In this document: positions 6,427 through 13,079 of the stretch, piece by piece
Position numbering within the stretch: position 1 is the stretch's first letter
How the letters are laid out: every line of letters begins with the position of its first letter
Assembly: GCF_025370255.1 (NCBI RefSeq)
Contig: NZ_JAMTCD010000014.1
Location: 1-64,000 of the forward strand
Source: Shewanella holmiensis
Lineage (GTDB): Bacteria > Pseudomonadota > Gammaproteobacteria > Enterobacterales > Shewanellaceae
DNA: 64,000 nt
Direction of reading: 5' to 3'
The notes under the pieces: model-generated
Told to the model about the DNA's origin: nothing
Seen by the model: only the letters and a program-made list of their open reading frames with translations
The model's database searches: none
Position numbers and translations under genes: made by a program

Positions 6427-6534
6427 CTAATGTAGTGGCCAGTTTTTATTCGCCACTACACTGCCACCGTGGTAAACAATAGACACTATCTCACCCGTTC
6501 TAATTGAAGATCTTAACGTTTCAATCACACTCAT
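6427..6534 (-). pseudogene. Probable truncated gene, 35 codons, with a strong ribosome site
   Basis: An open frame of 35 codons starting MSVIETLRSSIRTGEIVSIV and continuing YHGGS before diverging and stopping. AAGGAAGG lies four bases before its ATG, much better than chance. The opening resembles the N-terminus of longer proteins with a YHGGSQPG motif (WYL-like family), as I recall them, but the rest is missing. It may be the remnant of a gene cut by recombination at this junction, or a genuine tiny protein. It lies between the AbiGi-like gene and the operators of the small-gene operon, on the opposite strand. Confidence 0.4.
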
Positions 6535-6613
6535 AAACCTTCCTTAGTTCAATAGTTTATTTATAACACCAACCTTAATACAAGTTATAAAAAATCAATT
6601 AAAGAAAAAATAG

Positions 6614-6626
6614 TTAACCAAAGTTA
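6614..6626. promoter_or_regulatory. Repressor operator upstream of the small-gene operon
   Basis: TTAACCAAAGTTA, full consensus, immediately upstream of the -35 box at 6627. Confidence 0.7.
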
Positions 6627-6655
6627 TTGACGAGTTAATTAACCAAAGTTATATT
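6627..6655 (+). promoter_or_regulatory. Strong sigma70 promoter of the small-gene operon, covered by operator
   Basis: TTGACG (6627-6632), 17-bp spacer, TATATT (6650-6655); predicted start near 6662. A second full operator lies in the spacer, so the repressor should shut this promoter. Confidence 0.75.
6639..6651. promoter_or_regulatory. Second repressor operator inside the promoter
   Basis: TTAACCAAAGTTA again, 25 bp from the first copy and spanning the spacer and the start of the -10. Confidence 0.7.
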
Positions 6656-6687
6656 TAGGCCGTACCCAATTAACTGAGGACGGCAAA

Positions 6688-7011
6688 ATGATACTGACAA
6701 ACACCCCTACAACAGACAAGCAACGTGCGGAACACTTCCATCTGGTCAGTATCCGTTTTGCCTGCCTGCTCGCCACCAAACAAGACCCAATGGACTGTGA
6801 ACGTGTTGCATTGCGTGTAGCAAAACTTGAACGCCAATTAATGCACAGCAACCCAAGCCAACTGTTCAGCAGCCAGTTTGAAAACCAAGCCGGTGAACTC
6901 GGTGACAACCTCGCCATGCGTTACAACCACCACACTGGCCGCATCACCATCTGGCGCAATACCCCACTACACCAAACAGGCACGGTATTTCAGTTAAGGG
7001 CAAGTGTATGA
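6688..7011 (+). CDS. First gene of repressor-controlled operon, unknown function
   Basis: A 107-residue protein. Residues 15-60 are helical (HFHLVSIRFACLLATKQD, then VALRVAKLERQLMHSN) and the rest is polar with NHHTGRITIWR. No known domain was recognised. GAGGACGG lies upstream of the ATG. It is the first gene after the operator-covered promoter at 6627-6655, and its stop overlaps the next start as ATGA. Being the first product of an SOS-derepressed operon suggests a role in induction or excision, but nothing in the protein shows this directly. Confidence 0.65.
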   Translation: MILTNTPTTDKQRAEHFHLVSIRFACLLATKQDPMDCERVALRVAKLERQLMHSNPSQLFSSQFENQAGELGDNLAMRYNHHTGRITIWRNTPLHQTGTVFQLRASV

Positions 7012-7175
7012 GCGCCGCAATCGAATATTGCGACCGTGAAATAGCCAAGTGCAAAGACATGATCCGCACTTGGCCCCACGAAGCACCATGCCTGAAGCGC
7101 TTAATTAAAGGCTGGCAACGCACTAAGCAGAGTGTACAAAACCGCATAGATGAAGATGTAAAGGTAAGCCAATGA
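7008..7175 (+). CDS. 55-residue element protein, unknown
   Basis: A short protein beginning MSAAIEYCDREIAKCKDMI, with a Trp-containing second half (IKGWQRTKQSVQNRID). It overlaps the preceding gene by ATGA and the PrtN-like gene by ATGA, so all three are translationally coupled, which is the main reason to accept such a short frame. It is mostly helical and highly charged. No family recognised. Confidence 0.6.
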   Translation: MSAAIEYCDREIAKCKDMIRTWPHEAPCLKRLIKGWQRTKQSVQNRIDEDVKVSQ

Positions 7176-7432
7176 ACACAGCATTTTTACTCATGGCCCA
7201 GTTCAACAAAGCGGTCATCCCAATCAAGGATATTTGTGATGAATATTTTGGGCTTTCAGAGGCAACCGCCAAGAACTACGCCGCCGCAGGCAAATTGCCC
7301 ATACCCGCTTTTCGTGCAGGTAAAAGCAATAAATCAACTTGGATGGTCAACGTAACCGACTTAGCAGAATACCTCGACCAGTTACGCGACCAAGCCAAAA
7401 AAGACCATATCCACAGCCCAAAAGCGGCTTAA
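7172..7432 (+). CDS. PrtN-like pyocin activator family protein
   Basis: An 86-residue protein matching the pyocin activator PrtN family at its start (MNTAFLLMAQFNKAVIP), followed by an ICDEYFGLSEATAKNYAAAG helix-turn-helix, a PAFRAGKSNKSTWMV wing and a DLAEYLDQLRDQA helix. In Pseudomonas, PrtN activates pyocin genes after RecA-stimulated cleavage of PrtR, which represses prtN. Here a cleavable repressor and operators in front of the operon give the same circuit shape. Similar small proteins in integrative elements act as activators or AlpA/Xis-like excision factors, so either role is possible. The family call is good, the target is unknown. Confidence 0.82.
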   Translation: MNTAFLLMAQFNKAVIPIKDICDEYFGLSEATAKNYAAAGKLPIPAFRAGKSNKSTWMVNVTDLAEYLDQLRDQAKKDHIHSPKAA

Positions 7433-7459
7433 CCATATTTAAATGTTTTGGGGGTTTCT

Positions 7460-7795
7460 ATGTTCTTTGTATTTGGAGTGAGTGAAACATTAGTTAAGAA
7501 GGCAGCAGACAAAAAATGCAGCAAGTTCACAGGTGCTTATCCAAACAGACGAGAGCTAACTCTTGATGAATACCAGCAAAAACTAGCTAAAACCCGTGAC
7601 GAACTGTTTGCCAAAATGAAAGCTCAAAAACTGAGTCACGGCTTATCTACCCCTAGTTTAGCTAAGCAATATGCAGAGTTAACCAAAGCACAAGAACAGT
7701 GCCGCGACATTGAAATTAGATACCGAAAACCAACAGGTGTCATTAATCCAAAAACCAAGAAAGAAGTTTTGGAATGGACAACTTACATAAGTTGA
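7460..7795 (+). CDS. Element protein of unknown function with coiled helices
   Basis: A 111-residue protein from the ATG at 7460, which has GGGGG five to six bases upstream; a TTG at 7448 would add four residues. The centre is a long amphipathic helix pair (LDEYQQKLAKTRDELFAKMK and PSLAKQYAELTKAQEQCR), and the C-terminus is basic. No domain recognised. It overlaps the open frame of the following gene only if that gene used an upstream start. Same strand and operon as the PrtN-like gene. Confidence 0.6.
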   Translation: MFFVFGVSETLVKKAADKKCSKFTGAYPNRRELTLDEYQQKLAKTRDELFAKMKAQKLSHGLSTPSLAKQYAELTKAQEQCRDIEIRYRKPTGVINPKTKKEVLEWTTYIS

Positions 7796-7806
7796 GAGGA
7801 CTTAAC

Positions 7807-8070
7807 ATGAAATACCTTATCCAAGGTGGTGAAAGCGCCGAACGCCTGCAGCTGCTGTTACAACTCACCAATATTGACTCAGACAACATCAAAGCTGCAT
7901 TGCATGATCACTTTGTTACTGGCCATCAAGATAACGTTGCCGCCATTCGTAACGAGGTTAAAAAATCAAACCTATCTCGCGCCATGAAACGAATAGAAGA
8001 AGTGGCCAACACCGTTGAGCAAATCAAAGAACTGGATTGGCAAAAGCTACATATGGATAAGGTGGCATAA
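7807..8070 (+). CDS. PapB/FocB-family-like regulator
   Basis: An 87-residue protein that follows the adhesin-regulator PapB pattern: a short start KYLIQGGESAERLQLLLQLT, then NIDSDNIKAALHDHFVTGH, then a VKKSNLSRAMKRIEEV recognition-type helix. PapB binds AT-rich DNA near fimbrial promoters; family members also occur in mobile elements. GAGAGGA precedes the ATG at 7807 by six bases, which is why this start is used and not the in-frame one at 7774. The next gene begins directly after its stop. The target on this element is unknown; it could be a second regulator of the operon. Confidence 0.65.
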   Translation: MKYLIQGGESAERLQLLLQLTNIDSDNIKAALHDHFVTGHQDNVAAIRNEVKKSNLSRAMKRIEEVANTVEQIKELDWQKLHMDKVA

Positions 8071-8373
8071 ATGAAATCTAAAGCAGCGTTTAACCATATT
8101 TTAGGCCACTACCGCGCCCAAAAAGTGGGATTGCCAATAAAAATGCATAGTGGTGACAAAATTGGAATCGCCATAAAACTCGGTGCGCTGGACTGCCTTT
8201 ATTGGCAAGCACTTGGGAATGGATTAACTAACCTAGCTAAAGGGATTGGCAGAACGATTATTCATTCTTACAAGTACCATCAAGTGAGATTACCTGGTCA
8301 CCCTATCACGGGCTATCAAATTAACGGTAACCCAAAGATGGACTTAGCAGTGTTATCGGGCGGTGCAGCATGA
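8071..8373 (+). CDS. Element protein, 100 residues, unknown
   Basis: Small basic protein starting MKSKAAFNHILGHYRAQKVG. It contains a Gly-rich hydrophobic centre (LYWQALGNGLTNLAKGIGRT) but no clear membrane segment or known motif. It starts right after the stop of the PapB-like gene and overlaps the next gene by ATGA, so it is one of a coupled run of five small genes. Function cannot be assigned. Confidence 0.6.
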   Translation: MKSKAAFNHILGHYRAQKVGLPIKMHSGDKIGIAIKLGALDCLYWQALGNGLTNLAKGIGRTIIHSYKYHQVRLPGHPITGYQINGNPKMDLAVLSGGAA

Positions 8374-8612
8374 GCAAAATAACCAACACATTCAGCACCA
8401 GGCAAGGTGTTGTCACTATATCAGAGCCGTTCTTTACGCTTATGCATGACCATCAACAGATTGAAGTGACCTACAAGCCTAACAACTACAACGGCTGGGG
8501 AATGTGTAAAACCTTTAACGCCATCGAGGTTAATAACTTCAGCCAAGCCGATGCCGAGCTATTTGCCAGCACCGCCGATTCAAAACTACGCATACAGGGG
8601 CAAGCAGCATGA
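8370..8612 (+). CDS. Element protein, 80 residues, unknown
   Basis: A beta-rich small protein (GVVTISEPFFTLMHDHQQIEV, YKPNNYNGWGMCKTFN) with no recognised domain. It is coupled by ATGA overlaps to genes on both sides. Its even polar/hydrophobic alternation suggests a folded domain of about 70 residues. Confidence 0.6.
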   Translation: MSKITNTFSTRQGVVTISEPFFTLMHDHQQIEVTYKPNNYNGWGMCKTFNAIEVNNFSQADAELFASTADSKLRIQGQAA

Positions 8613-8734
8613 AAAAGTCAGACGTTATCAAAGAAGCATTAAAACAATGGTACGCCCTTCCTCGTGATCAGGCCGGTTCATGCCAACAGTTCATGAAAAC
8701 GCTAGCTGAAAATCTAACTAAGGAAGGCAAGTAA
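8609..8734 (+). CDS. 41-residue element protein, unknown
   Basis: A very short frame: MKKSDVIKEALKQWYALPRD followed by QAGSCQQFMKTLAENLTKEGK. It overlaps the previous stop by ATGA and the next start by TAATG, so the three are translationally coupled; this linkage, more than length, argues that it is real. The sequence reads as two short amphipathic helices. No family could be recognised. Confidence 0.55.
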   Translation: MKKSDVIKEALKQWYALPRDQAGSCQQFMKTLAENLTKEGK

Positions 8735-9039
8735 TGAGTGCAGCTATGGCATTAATACTCAGCGACCTAATAGAACACTACTACATAAATGAACACATGA
8801 GTGGTGATCAGGTTGCTGCAAAACTCGGTTTAAGCCAATATCAGGTAAAAAAATATTTATCACAAAAAGGTCTGTCACGCACACGTAAACAGGCAACATC
8901 AAAAGCGGCTAGAACAATGAAGCAAAAGGCGGCAAACACCGCCCTCAGTCATTACGACATAGAAGAAAACCGCGAATCGCGTCCATATAAAATCGCGCTA
9001 TCTATAATGAAAAGTCACTATCAAACAAGCCAGCAGTAG
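8734..9039 (+). CDS. Small helix-turn-helix DNA-binding protein
   Basis: A 101-residue protein with a helix-turn-helix of the sigma-factor/transposase type: YYINEHMSGDQVAAKLGLSQ, then YQVKKYLSQKGL as recognition helix, followed by a Lys/Arg-rich tail (RTRKQATSKAARTMKQKAA). It is the last gene of the plus-strand operon. A 6-bp hairpin GCCAGC/GCTGGC (9029-9044) spans its stop codon but lacks a T tract. It may regulate late functions of the element or of a helper phage; that is speculation. Confidence 0.65.
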   Translation: MSAAMALILSDLIEHYYINEHMSGDQVAAKLGLSQYQVKKYLSQKGLSRTRKQATSKAARTMKQKAANTALSHYDIEENRESRPYKIALSIMKSHYQTSQQ

Positions 9040-9058
9040 CTGGCGTGGTGAAATATAT

Positions 9059-9391
9059 TTAAATGTCTTTATCATTTTTAGACAAAAACAAATCTATTGC
9101 ATACATAAACCCAAATTTATGAGCATGTTCAGTCATTTGTTCAACAATATCGACAGTAGACACTGACAACCGCTTATGTTGTTGTCGCAAGCTGCAGTAC
9201 TTCTGTCCCATCAAAAAACCTTGAACAATGGCCGATTCATAACAATCAGCATCAGGCACACACCAATAACTCACACTATCATCATTAAACTGAATAAATG
9301 GCAACAGCTGTGCTAGTTGCTCATCACTAATAAATTGTTCTACACTATTCATGAAGAATTTCCCTATGTCCAAAAAGTGGTGATTTTTCAT
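9059..9391 (-). CDS. Small element-end protein with a hairpin-occluded ribosome site
   Basis: A 110-residue acidic protein beginning MKNHHFLDIGKFFMNS; a second start at residue 14 has its own AGGGA. It has no recognised domain but contains SAIVQGFLMGQK, like AAAIVQGFQ in the small gene at 3290-3508. Its ribosome site GAGGGG and the A of the first ATG lie in the 3' arm of a perfect 7-bp stem (9391-9420). It is convergent with the small-gene operon and may mark the right flank of the element. Confidence 0.55.
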   Translation of the reverse strand: MKNHHFLDIGKFFMNSVEQFISDEQLAQLLPFIQFNDDSVSYWCVPDADCYESAIVQGFLMGQKYCSLRQQHKRLSVSTVDIVEQMTEHAHKFGFMYAIDLFLSKNDKDI

Positions 9392-9420
9392 AGCCCCTCG
9401 TGCTCGAACACTTGGGGCTA
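9391..9420 (-). promoter_or_regulatory. Hairpin that sequesters the ribosome site of the 9059-9391 gene
   Basis: On the minus strand UAGCCCC pairs with GGGGCUA, with an inner GUG/CAC pairing. The 3' arm holds the Shine-Dalgarno sequence and the first base of the start codon. It could act as a translational switch, or simply force use of the internal start at 9352. Confidence 0.45.
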
Positions 9421-9861
9421 ATCTTTATAGAATACATCCAAATATTTTCCTCGCAATCCAATACTTGCTAATAGCAAACCGCACTAAAACCCACACTAAA
9501 AATGAAATGTTACTCTATTCGAATTGATTTAAAATCTAAATGAAAACCCAGAACAAGTCAAACGCAAGCATTTGATGTAATTAGTAAAAAATTACTTATC
9601 ATGTACATTAAAAGTATAGTTATGACAATGAACATAGCTTATTGTTGCAGCATGACACTGAAATCAATTTATGAAGAATTTAAAGTTGAGTTGTGACAAC
9701 GAAAGGAATATTTACGTAATTTTTGACGTTAAATGTAATACTTACACAGTCAAGTGGTTTTATTGTTGAGCTGGAAAAATGGAAAGACTTTATTGTTGAA
9801 GTTGTACATTTAATATTTTTTTAATAAAAATTAAAAAAGATTGAAAAAATATTTAAATGCA
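9421..9861. other. AT-rich intergenic region without a gene
   Basis: About 440 bases, strongly AT-rich. TTTATTGTTGA occurs near 9757 and again near 9787. No frame has a convincing ribosome site. The right attachment site of the element could lie here, but no match to the first 60 bases of the window was found. Confidence 0.4.
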
Positions 9862-9885
9862 CAAAAAACACCCTAAATAGGTGTT
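9862..9885 (-). terminator. Terminator of the three-gene membrane operon
   Basis: On the minus strand AACACC pairs with GGTGTT, followed by six T residues. It lies 25 bases beyond the stop at 9910. Confidence 0.6.
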
Positions 9886-9909
9886 GAATTTTGTTTTCAG
9901 TGAAAACTT

Positions 9910-10317
9910 TTATAAACCTGCGCGGTATTGACTTTCAAACTCGCTCTTTTTTTTATTACGATATTCAACACAATCAACCATGTGTTCATCATTTTGATAT
10001 TGATGGCAATCTTCACGCGGTTCAAAAAACTTTATCCAAGCGTCATGCTTAGCTTTATTTCGTTCATTTTGAATAGCTATTTTTTTACGCTTTTCTTCAG
10101 CGGCTAAAATTTTGACTTTACGCGCTTCAATTTTTTGTTGAAGAGCCAATTCAGCTTGACGCTTTCTTAACGCTTCTTTAGCCAATTGCTCTTCTTTAAT
10201 CGCTACTAGCTTCTGTTCAAGTTTATAAACTTCATATTGCTCAATAATTGCAGCACCTAAAACTAAAACACCCAACGCCAATAAAACACCGGCAGCAATC
10301 TGCAAAATTAATTTCAT
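9910..10317 (-). CDS. Membrane-anchored coiled-coil protein, unknown
   Basis: A 135-residue protein with one N-terminal membrane segment (LILQIAAGVLLALGVLVLGA) and then a long Lys/Glu/Arg-rich coiled coil (about residues 30-95), ending in a short domain with two Cys (REDCHQYQ and MVDCVEY). The topology (single anchor, coiled coil, disulfide-capable tip) would suit a periplasmic or cytoplasmic spacer. It is the last of three small genes transcribed together from 11013. No family recognised. The gene is AT-rich like its neighbours. Confidence 0.6.
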   Translation of the reverse strand: MKLILQIAAGVLLALGVLVLGAAIIEQYEVYKLEQKLVAIKEEQLAKEALRKRQAELALQQKIEARKVKILAAEEKRKKIAIQNERNKAKHDAWIKFFEPREDCHQYQNDEHMVDCVEYRNKKKSEFESQYRAGL

Positions 10318-10324
10318 CTATATT

Positions 10325-10537
10325 TTACTCGTACATACACCACTGGTTTTTTTCTTTATCGAACCAAGTATCAATATTGACAGGCTCAGTGGCGCCTACA
10401 GCGAACTGTTCAAAATCAAGGTCCGTCAAATCATATTCACAGATAATCGCTGGTTCTAAAACAAAAATGTTAAGAACAGCAACTAGAGAAAACAATACTA
10501 TTACTCCAACGGTTACCCTCACAGGACGAAAAACCAT
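10325..10537 (-). CDS. Small single-pass membrane protein, unknown
   Basis: A 70-residue protein: basic start MVFRPVRVTVG, one membrane helix (VIVLFSLVAVLNIFVLEPAI), then an acidic exposed tail ending WCMYE. Its ATG overlaps the stop of the preceding gene as TAATG, and the following gene starts eight bases after it, so it is operonic. No family recognised. Confidence 0.6.
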   Translation of the reverse strand: MVFRPVRVTVGVIVLFSLVAVLNIFVLEPAIICEYDLTDLDFEQFAVGATEPVNIDTWFDKEKNQWCMYE

Positions 10538-11013
10538 TACAGAGTCAACTCAGAACGTAGCAAACTAATTTGGCGGTCAAGTGTGCCCACTACAGTGTCA
10601 GCTTGTTGCATCACCGCAGTCATTTCTTGGGCCAAGCTTTGCTGCCAGGTTGCACCTGCTAAATTATTATTTGCATAACGGCCACGTTCACGAAGCTCCT
10701 TAATTTTTGCATCACGTTCTTTAAACACTTGTCTTCTTTCTTGCTCAAGAGTAGAAATTTCACGTTTAATTTGTTGCTTGCGAATATAAGAACTGACTTC
10801 TGATTTTTTATCCGAAATGGGAGAACTGGAAGAAAGGGCATGACTTGACGTGGTTGGTGAAGCAATAACGCTACCAACATTACTAAGATCTAGAGGTATA
10901 CTTTCACTATCACAAGGTTCAGCCTGATATTTGCCATCAGCACATTTATAAACCTCTGCAGTAGATGCAAAAGAAACCAATAACAGCATAATTAAAACTG
11001 ATTTTCCATCCAT
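10537..11013 (-). CDS. Exported DUF4124-like protein with coiled coil
   Basis: A 158-residue secreted protein. The signal sequence (SVLIMLLLVSFASTAEV) leads into VYKCADGKYQAEPCDS, the short Cys-containing DUF4124-type motif found in small exported proteins. A Ser-rich linker and a charged coiled coil (KQQIKREISTLEQERRQVF) follow. The ATG at 11013 has GAGG seven bases upstream and is preferred to one four codons earlier. It is the first of three genes (exported, membrane, membrane-coiled-coil) that may form one envelope complex. The exact function is unknown. Confidence 0.65.
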   Translation of the reverse strand: MDGKSVLIMLLLVSFASTAEVYKCADGKYQAEPCDSESIPLDLSNVGSVIASPTTSSHALSSSSPISDKKSEVSSYIRKQQIKREISTLEQERRQVFKERDAKIKELRERGRYANNNLAGATWQQSLAQEMTAVMQQADTVVGTLDRQISLLRSELTL

Positions 11014-11025
11014 AGAATACCTCAT

Positions 11026-11277
11026 TATCCAACTTATCTAAATTATCTAAAGAAAAAACAAGTCACATTTGCTGGCAATAGCGTGTCATCACAACTATAG
11101 GTAGGCTTAGTAAAGCCAAGGCTTCAAAACCATGTGCTTAACTATAAAAGTAGTATTAAGACAATGGTGTAGACTACACCCAGTATTGAAGTCAGTTTAT
11201 GGAACCGTTTATGAAATCAATAGAAAGATAGTGAAGAAGGTTTTAAATATTAAAATTAAGTGTCTTTAAAAACAAAA
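11026..11277. other. Intergenic region, no gene seen
   Basis: About 250 AT-rich bases between the three-gene operon and the terminator of the TPR membrane gene. It must hold the promoter of the operon at 11013, but no strong match was found. Confidence 0.3.
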
Positions 11278-11297
11278 AAGGCACTATAAAGTGCCTT
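11278..11297 (-). terminator. Terminator downstream of the TPR membrane gene
   Basis: Perfect 8-bp stem AAGGCACT/AGTGCCTT with loop ATAA; on the minus strand it is followed by a run of T residues. Confidence 0.75.
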
Positions 11298-11314
11298 ATC
11301 TTAAACAAAAAAAG

Positions 11315-11371
11315 TTACACATTTGGCCAGTCGTCAGAAAAAACTGTATTAACTACTGTAAAATTATTCAT
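11315..11371 (-). CDS. Possible 18-residue microprotein
   Basis: A tiny frame encoding MNNFTVVNTVFSDDWPNV, with GGAG eight bases before its ATG, placed between the TPR membrane gene and its terminator. Stop and terminator follow closely. The position at the end of an operon and the ribosome site make it worth listing, but so short a frame can arise by chance. Confidence 0.25.
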   Translation of the reverse strand: MNNFTVVNTVFSDDWPNV

Positions 11372-11424
11372 AATAATATCTCCAAAATCTATTGTTCGAA
11401 CTTTAAATGATTAAGCTATACTTT

Positions 11425-11454
11425 AGCTTGCTTCAGCTTGCTTCAGCTTGCTTC
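11425..11454. repeat. Three direct 10-bp repeats across the stop codon of the TPR membrane gene
   Basis: AGCTTGCTTC three times in tandem. The unit is not a multiple of three, so gain or loss of one copy would change the C-terminus of the 11443-12456 product. Confidence 0.7.
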
Positions 11455-12456
11455 GCATTCAGCGATTAGAGCTTTGAACTGTTCGCTCTCTCTAAGACTA
11501 GCTAAATCTTCGTCTTCTTTCAAGCCAGATAAAAATCTGTTTCTATCCATTTCAGTATCTGCATACTTCCAAGCTGAACGAAGTGCATCATAAACTTGGA
11601 CTTTAGGGAAGTCCAGTAAATTTTTGTAACAAGCGAAGTTAAAGTAAGCTAATCTTGACTTCTTTAATTCAATAGATTTACTCACATAACTTAGAGCTTC
11701 CTTTAAGTTTCCTCGTCTTTTTTCACATAATGCTAACCAATGATAAGCCTTAGGATCATTAGAATGCTCAGGTAAATATTCATTTATAATAATTTCAATG
11801 GCTTCGAGAAAAAAACCATTTTTTGCATGGCTTTCTGCTGTTAGAAGTACACTTTTAGCAGTTACTTCTTTCAACTCAATTACTTTTGCATCTAACTCTG
11901 CTTGTATTGCAGCAAAATCAGTAGAGAACTTTTTTAATTCTATACTTTTTTCAATATCGGAGTTCTCAAGGGCTTCCACTTGCTTCTGAACTTTTTTCAA
12001 TGCAGCACTACTGATCAGAGATATTATTGGAAGCCCAGAATACCCGCCGACAATACTAATTCCTGCTATATAGAACATTAATTTTATCGAAAGCACACCA
12101 AATTTCGTTTTATCAACAAGAGGTTCTACATCCAAACCAAAAATAGCAAGAACTACAGCTATGGCAACAAATGCACCACAAATACCAATAAAAATATGTC
12201 CCCAAATCCCTGAGTCAGCAATATCACCGTGAAAAGGAACTTTTATTACATGAGTTTTATCACTTTCAAGTGCATGTACAAATCCGCCGAAAGACCCTGC
12301 TATCGCAACAGTTAAAAACAATGGCCACACGTTAAAGATTGGGGAACTATTTTTTAAGTCACTAGTACCAACACTTGCAATCGCTGCGGCATCTATTGAG
12401 AAACCAAGCATAAGAAAAACTACACACGTAAATAGCAAACAAACTAAACTTCCCAT
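11443..12456 (-). CDS. Membrane protein with coiled coil and TPR-like C-terminus, unknown
   Basis: A 337-residue protein. The first 150 residues hold about four membrane helices (LVCLLFTCVVFLMLGFSI, VWPLFLTVAIAGSFGGFV, HIFIGICGAFVAIAVVLAIF, LMFYIAGISIVGGYSG). A coiled coil (about 155-200) leads to TPR-like helices (HWLALCEKRRGNLKEALSYV, then RLAYFNFACY). Membrane sensor plus cytoplasmic TPR is an architecture seen in several phage-defence and stress proteins, but no named family was recognised. The gene stands alone with its own terminator, in an AT-rich accessory stretch between the phage-like element and core genes. Confidence 0.6.
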   Translation of the reverse strand: MGSLVCLLFTCVVFLMLGFSIDAAAIASVGTSDLKNSSPIFNVWPLFLTVAIAGSFGGFVHALESDKTHVIKVPFHGDIADSGIWGHIFIGICGAFVAIAVVLAIFGLDVEPLVDKTKFGVLSIKLMFYIAGISIVGGYSGLPIISLISSAALKKVQKQVEALENSDIEKSIELKKFSTDFAAIQAELDAKVIELKEVTAKSVLLTAESHAKNGFFLEAIEIIINEYLPEHSNDPKAYHWLALCEKRRGNLKEALSYVSKSIELKKSRLAYFNFACYKNLLDFPKVQVYDALRSAWKYADTEMDRNRFLSGLKEDEDLASLRESEQFKALIAECEAS

Positions 12457-12688
12457 ACTTTACTCAATTAATTTCTAAGCTAAAACCGACGTAGAGACTA
12501 TTACATGATTGATATAATAAGAAAATATAATATTTCAATTTTACAATAATTTCTTAAATATAATACCAGGCAAGCATTAATGGAGAACCTAAATTAGCTA
12601 GCAAAAAGCACGCAGGGAACCATGGTAATAGGACAATAAATGAATAGTTCTAAGTGTAGGTAATTAATGGCTCAGATAGAACTAGATA

Positions 12689-13078
12689 TTACGCAGCGTC
12701 TTTTAACTCTGTACATCGTTCAATTAACTTTTTTGCTCTTAATAAGGCATCTTCCGCCATAACACGAGAAATATCATCCCTTCCTATCTCATAATCAGCC
12801 AAGCAACGCAAGTCTCTTGAGGCTTTAAGCATATATGAAAACTTTTTCATTTCTCTTGAGTCATAGGGTTCACCTATAGCCGAATGTTCCAGGTAGCTCA
12901 GTAAACTCGAATGCACTCCACCACCTGAGTATCTAGGGATATCAGAAGTTATAATGCTCAGTACTTTATGATACATAGCATAGTATGATCGACTTATAGC
13001 ATTTCTAAACCCTACTTCATCACCCTCATCCAAGGAACGATTAGCAGATTCAAGAAAGTCCTCTCCAGCTATAGCCAT
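12689..13078 (-). CDS. HEPN-domain protein, partner of a TPR protein
   Basis: A 129-residue HEPN protein. Residues 24-45 show the family signature FRNAISRSYYAMYHKVL, with Arg30 and His37 in an R-x6-H arrangement, and a later DLRCLADYEIG block typical of HEPN (PF05168-like) helices. HEPN proteins are often RNases or nucleotide-handling subunits in toxin-antitoxin and defence systems; others are only scaffolds. The ATG follows the stop of the TPR gene with one base between, so the two are made together. No nucleotidyltransferase (MNT) partner is present, so it is not a standard MNT-HEPN pair. RNase activity is possible but not shown. Confidence 0.75.
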   Translation of the reverse strand: MAIAGEDFLESANRSLDEGDEVGFRNAISRSYYAMYHKVLSIITSDIPRYSGGGVHSSLLSYLEHSAIGEPYDSREMKKFSYMLKASRDLRCLADYEIGRDDISRVMAEDALLRAKKLIERCTELKDAA

Positions 13079-13079
13079 A

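Noticed and set aside
9029..9044. Hairpin at the end of the small-gene operon as a terminator
   Set aside because: The stem is good, but no T tract follows on either strand, so termination is not supported.
7434..9860. ATATTTAAATG occurring near 7435, 9055 and 9849 as a possible att core
   Set aside because: Too short and AT-rich to be significant, with one copy inside the operon. None matches the left end next to the integrase.
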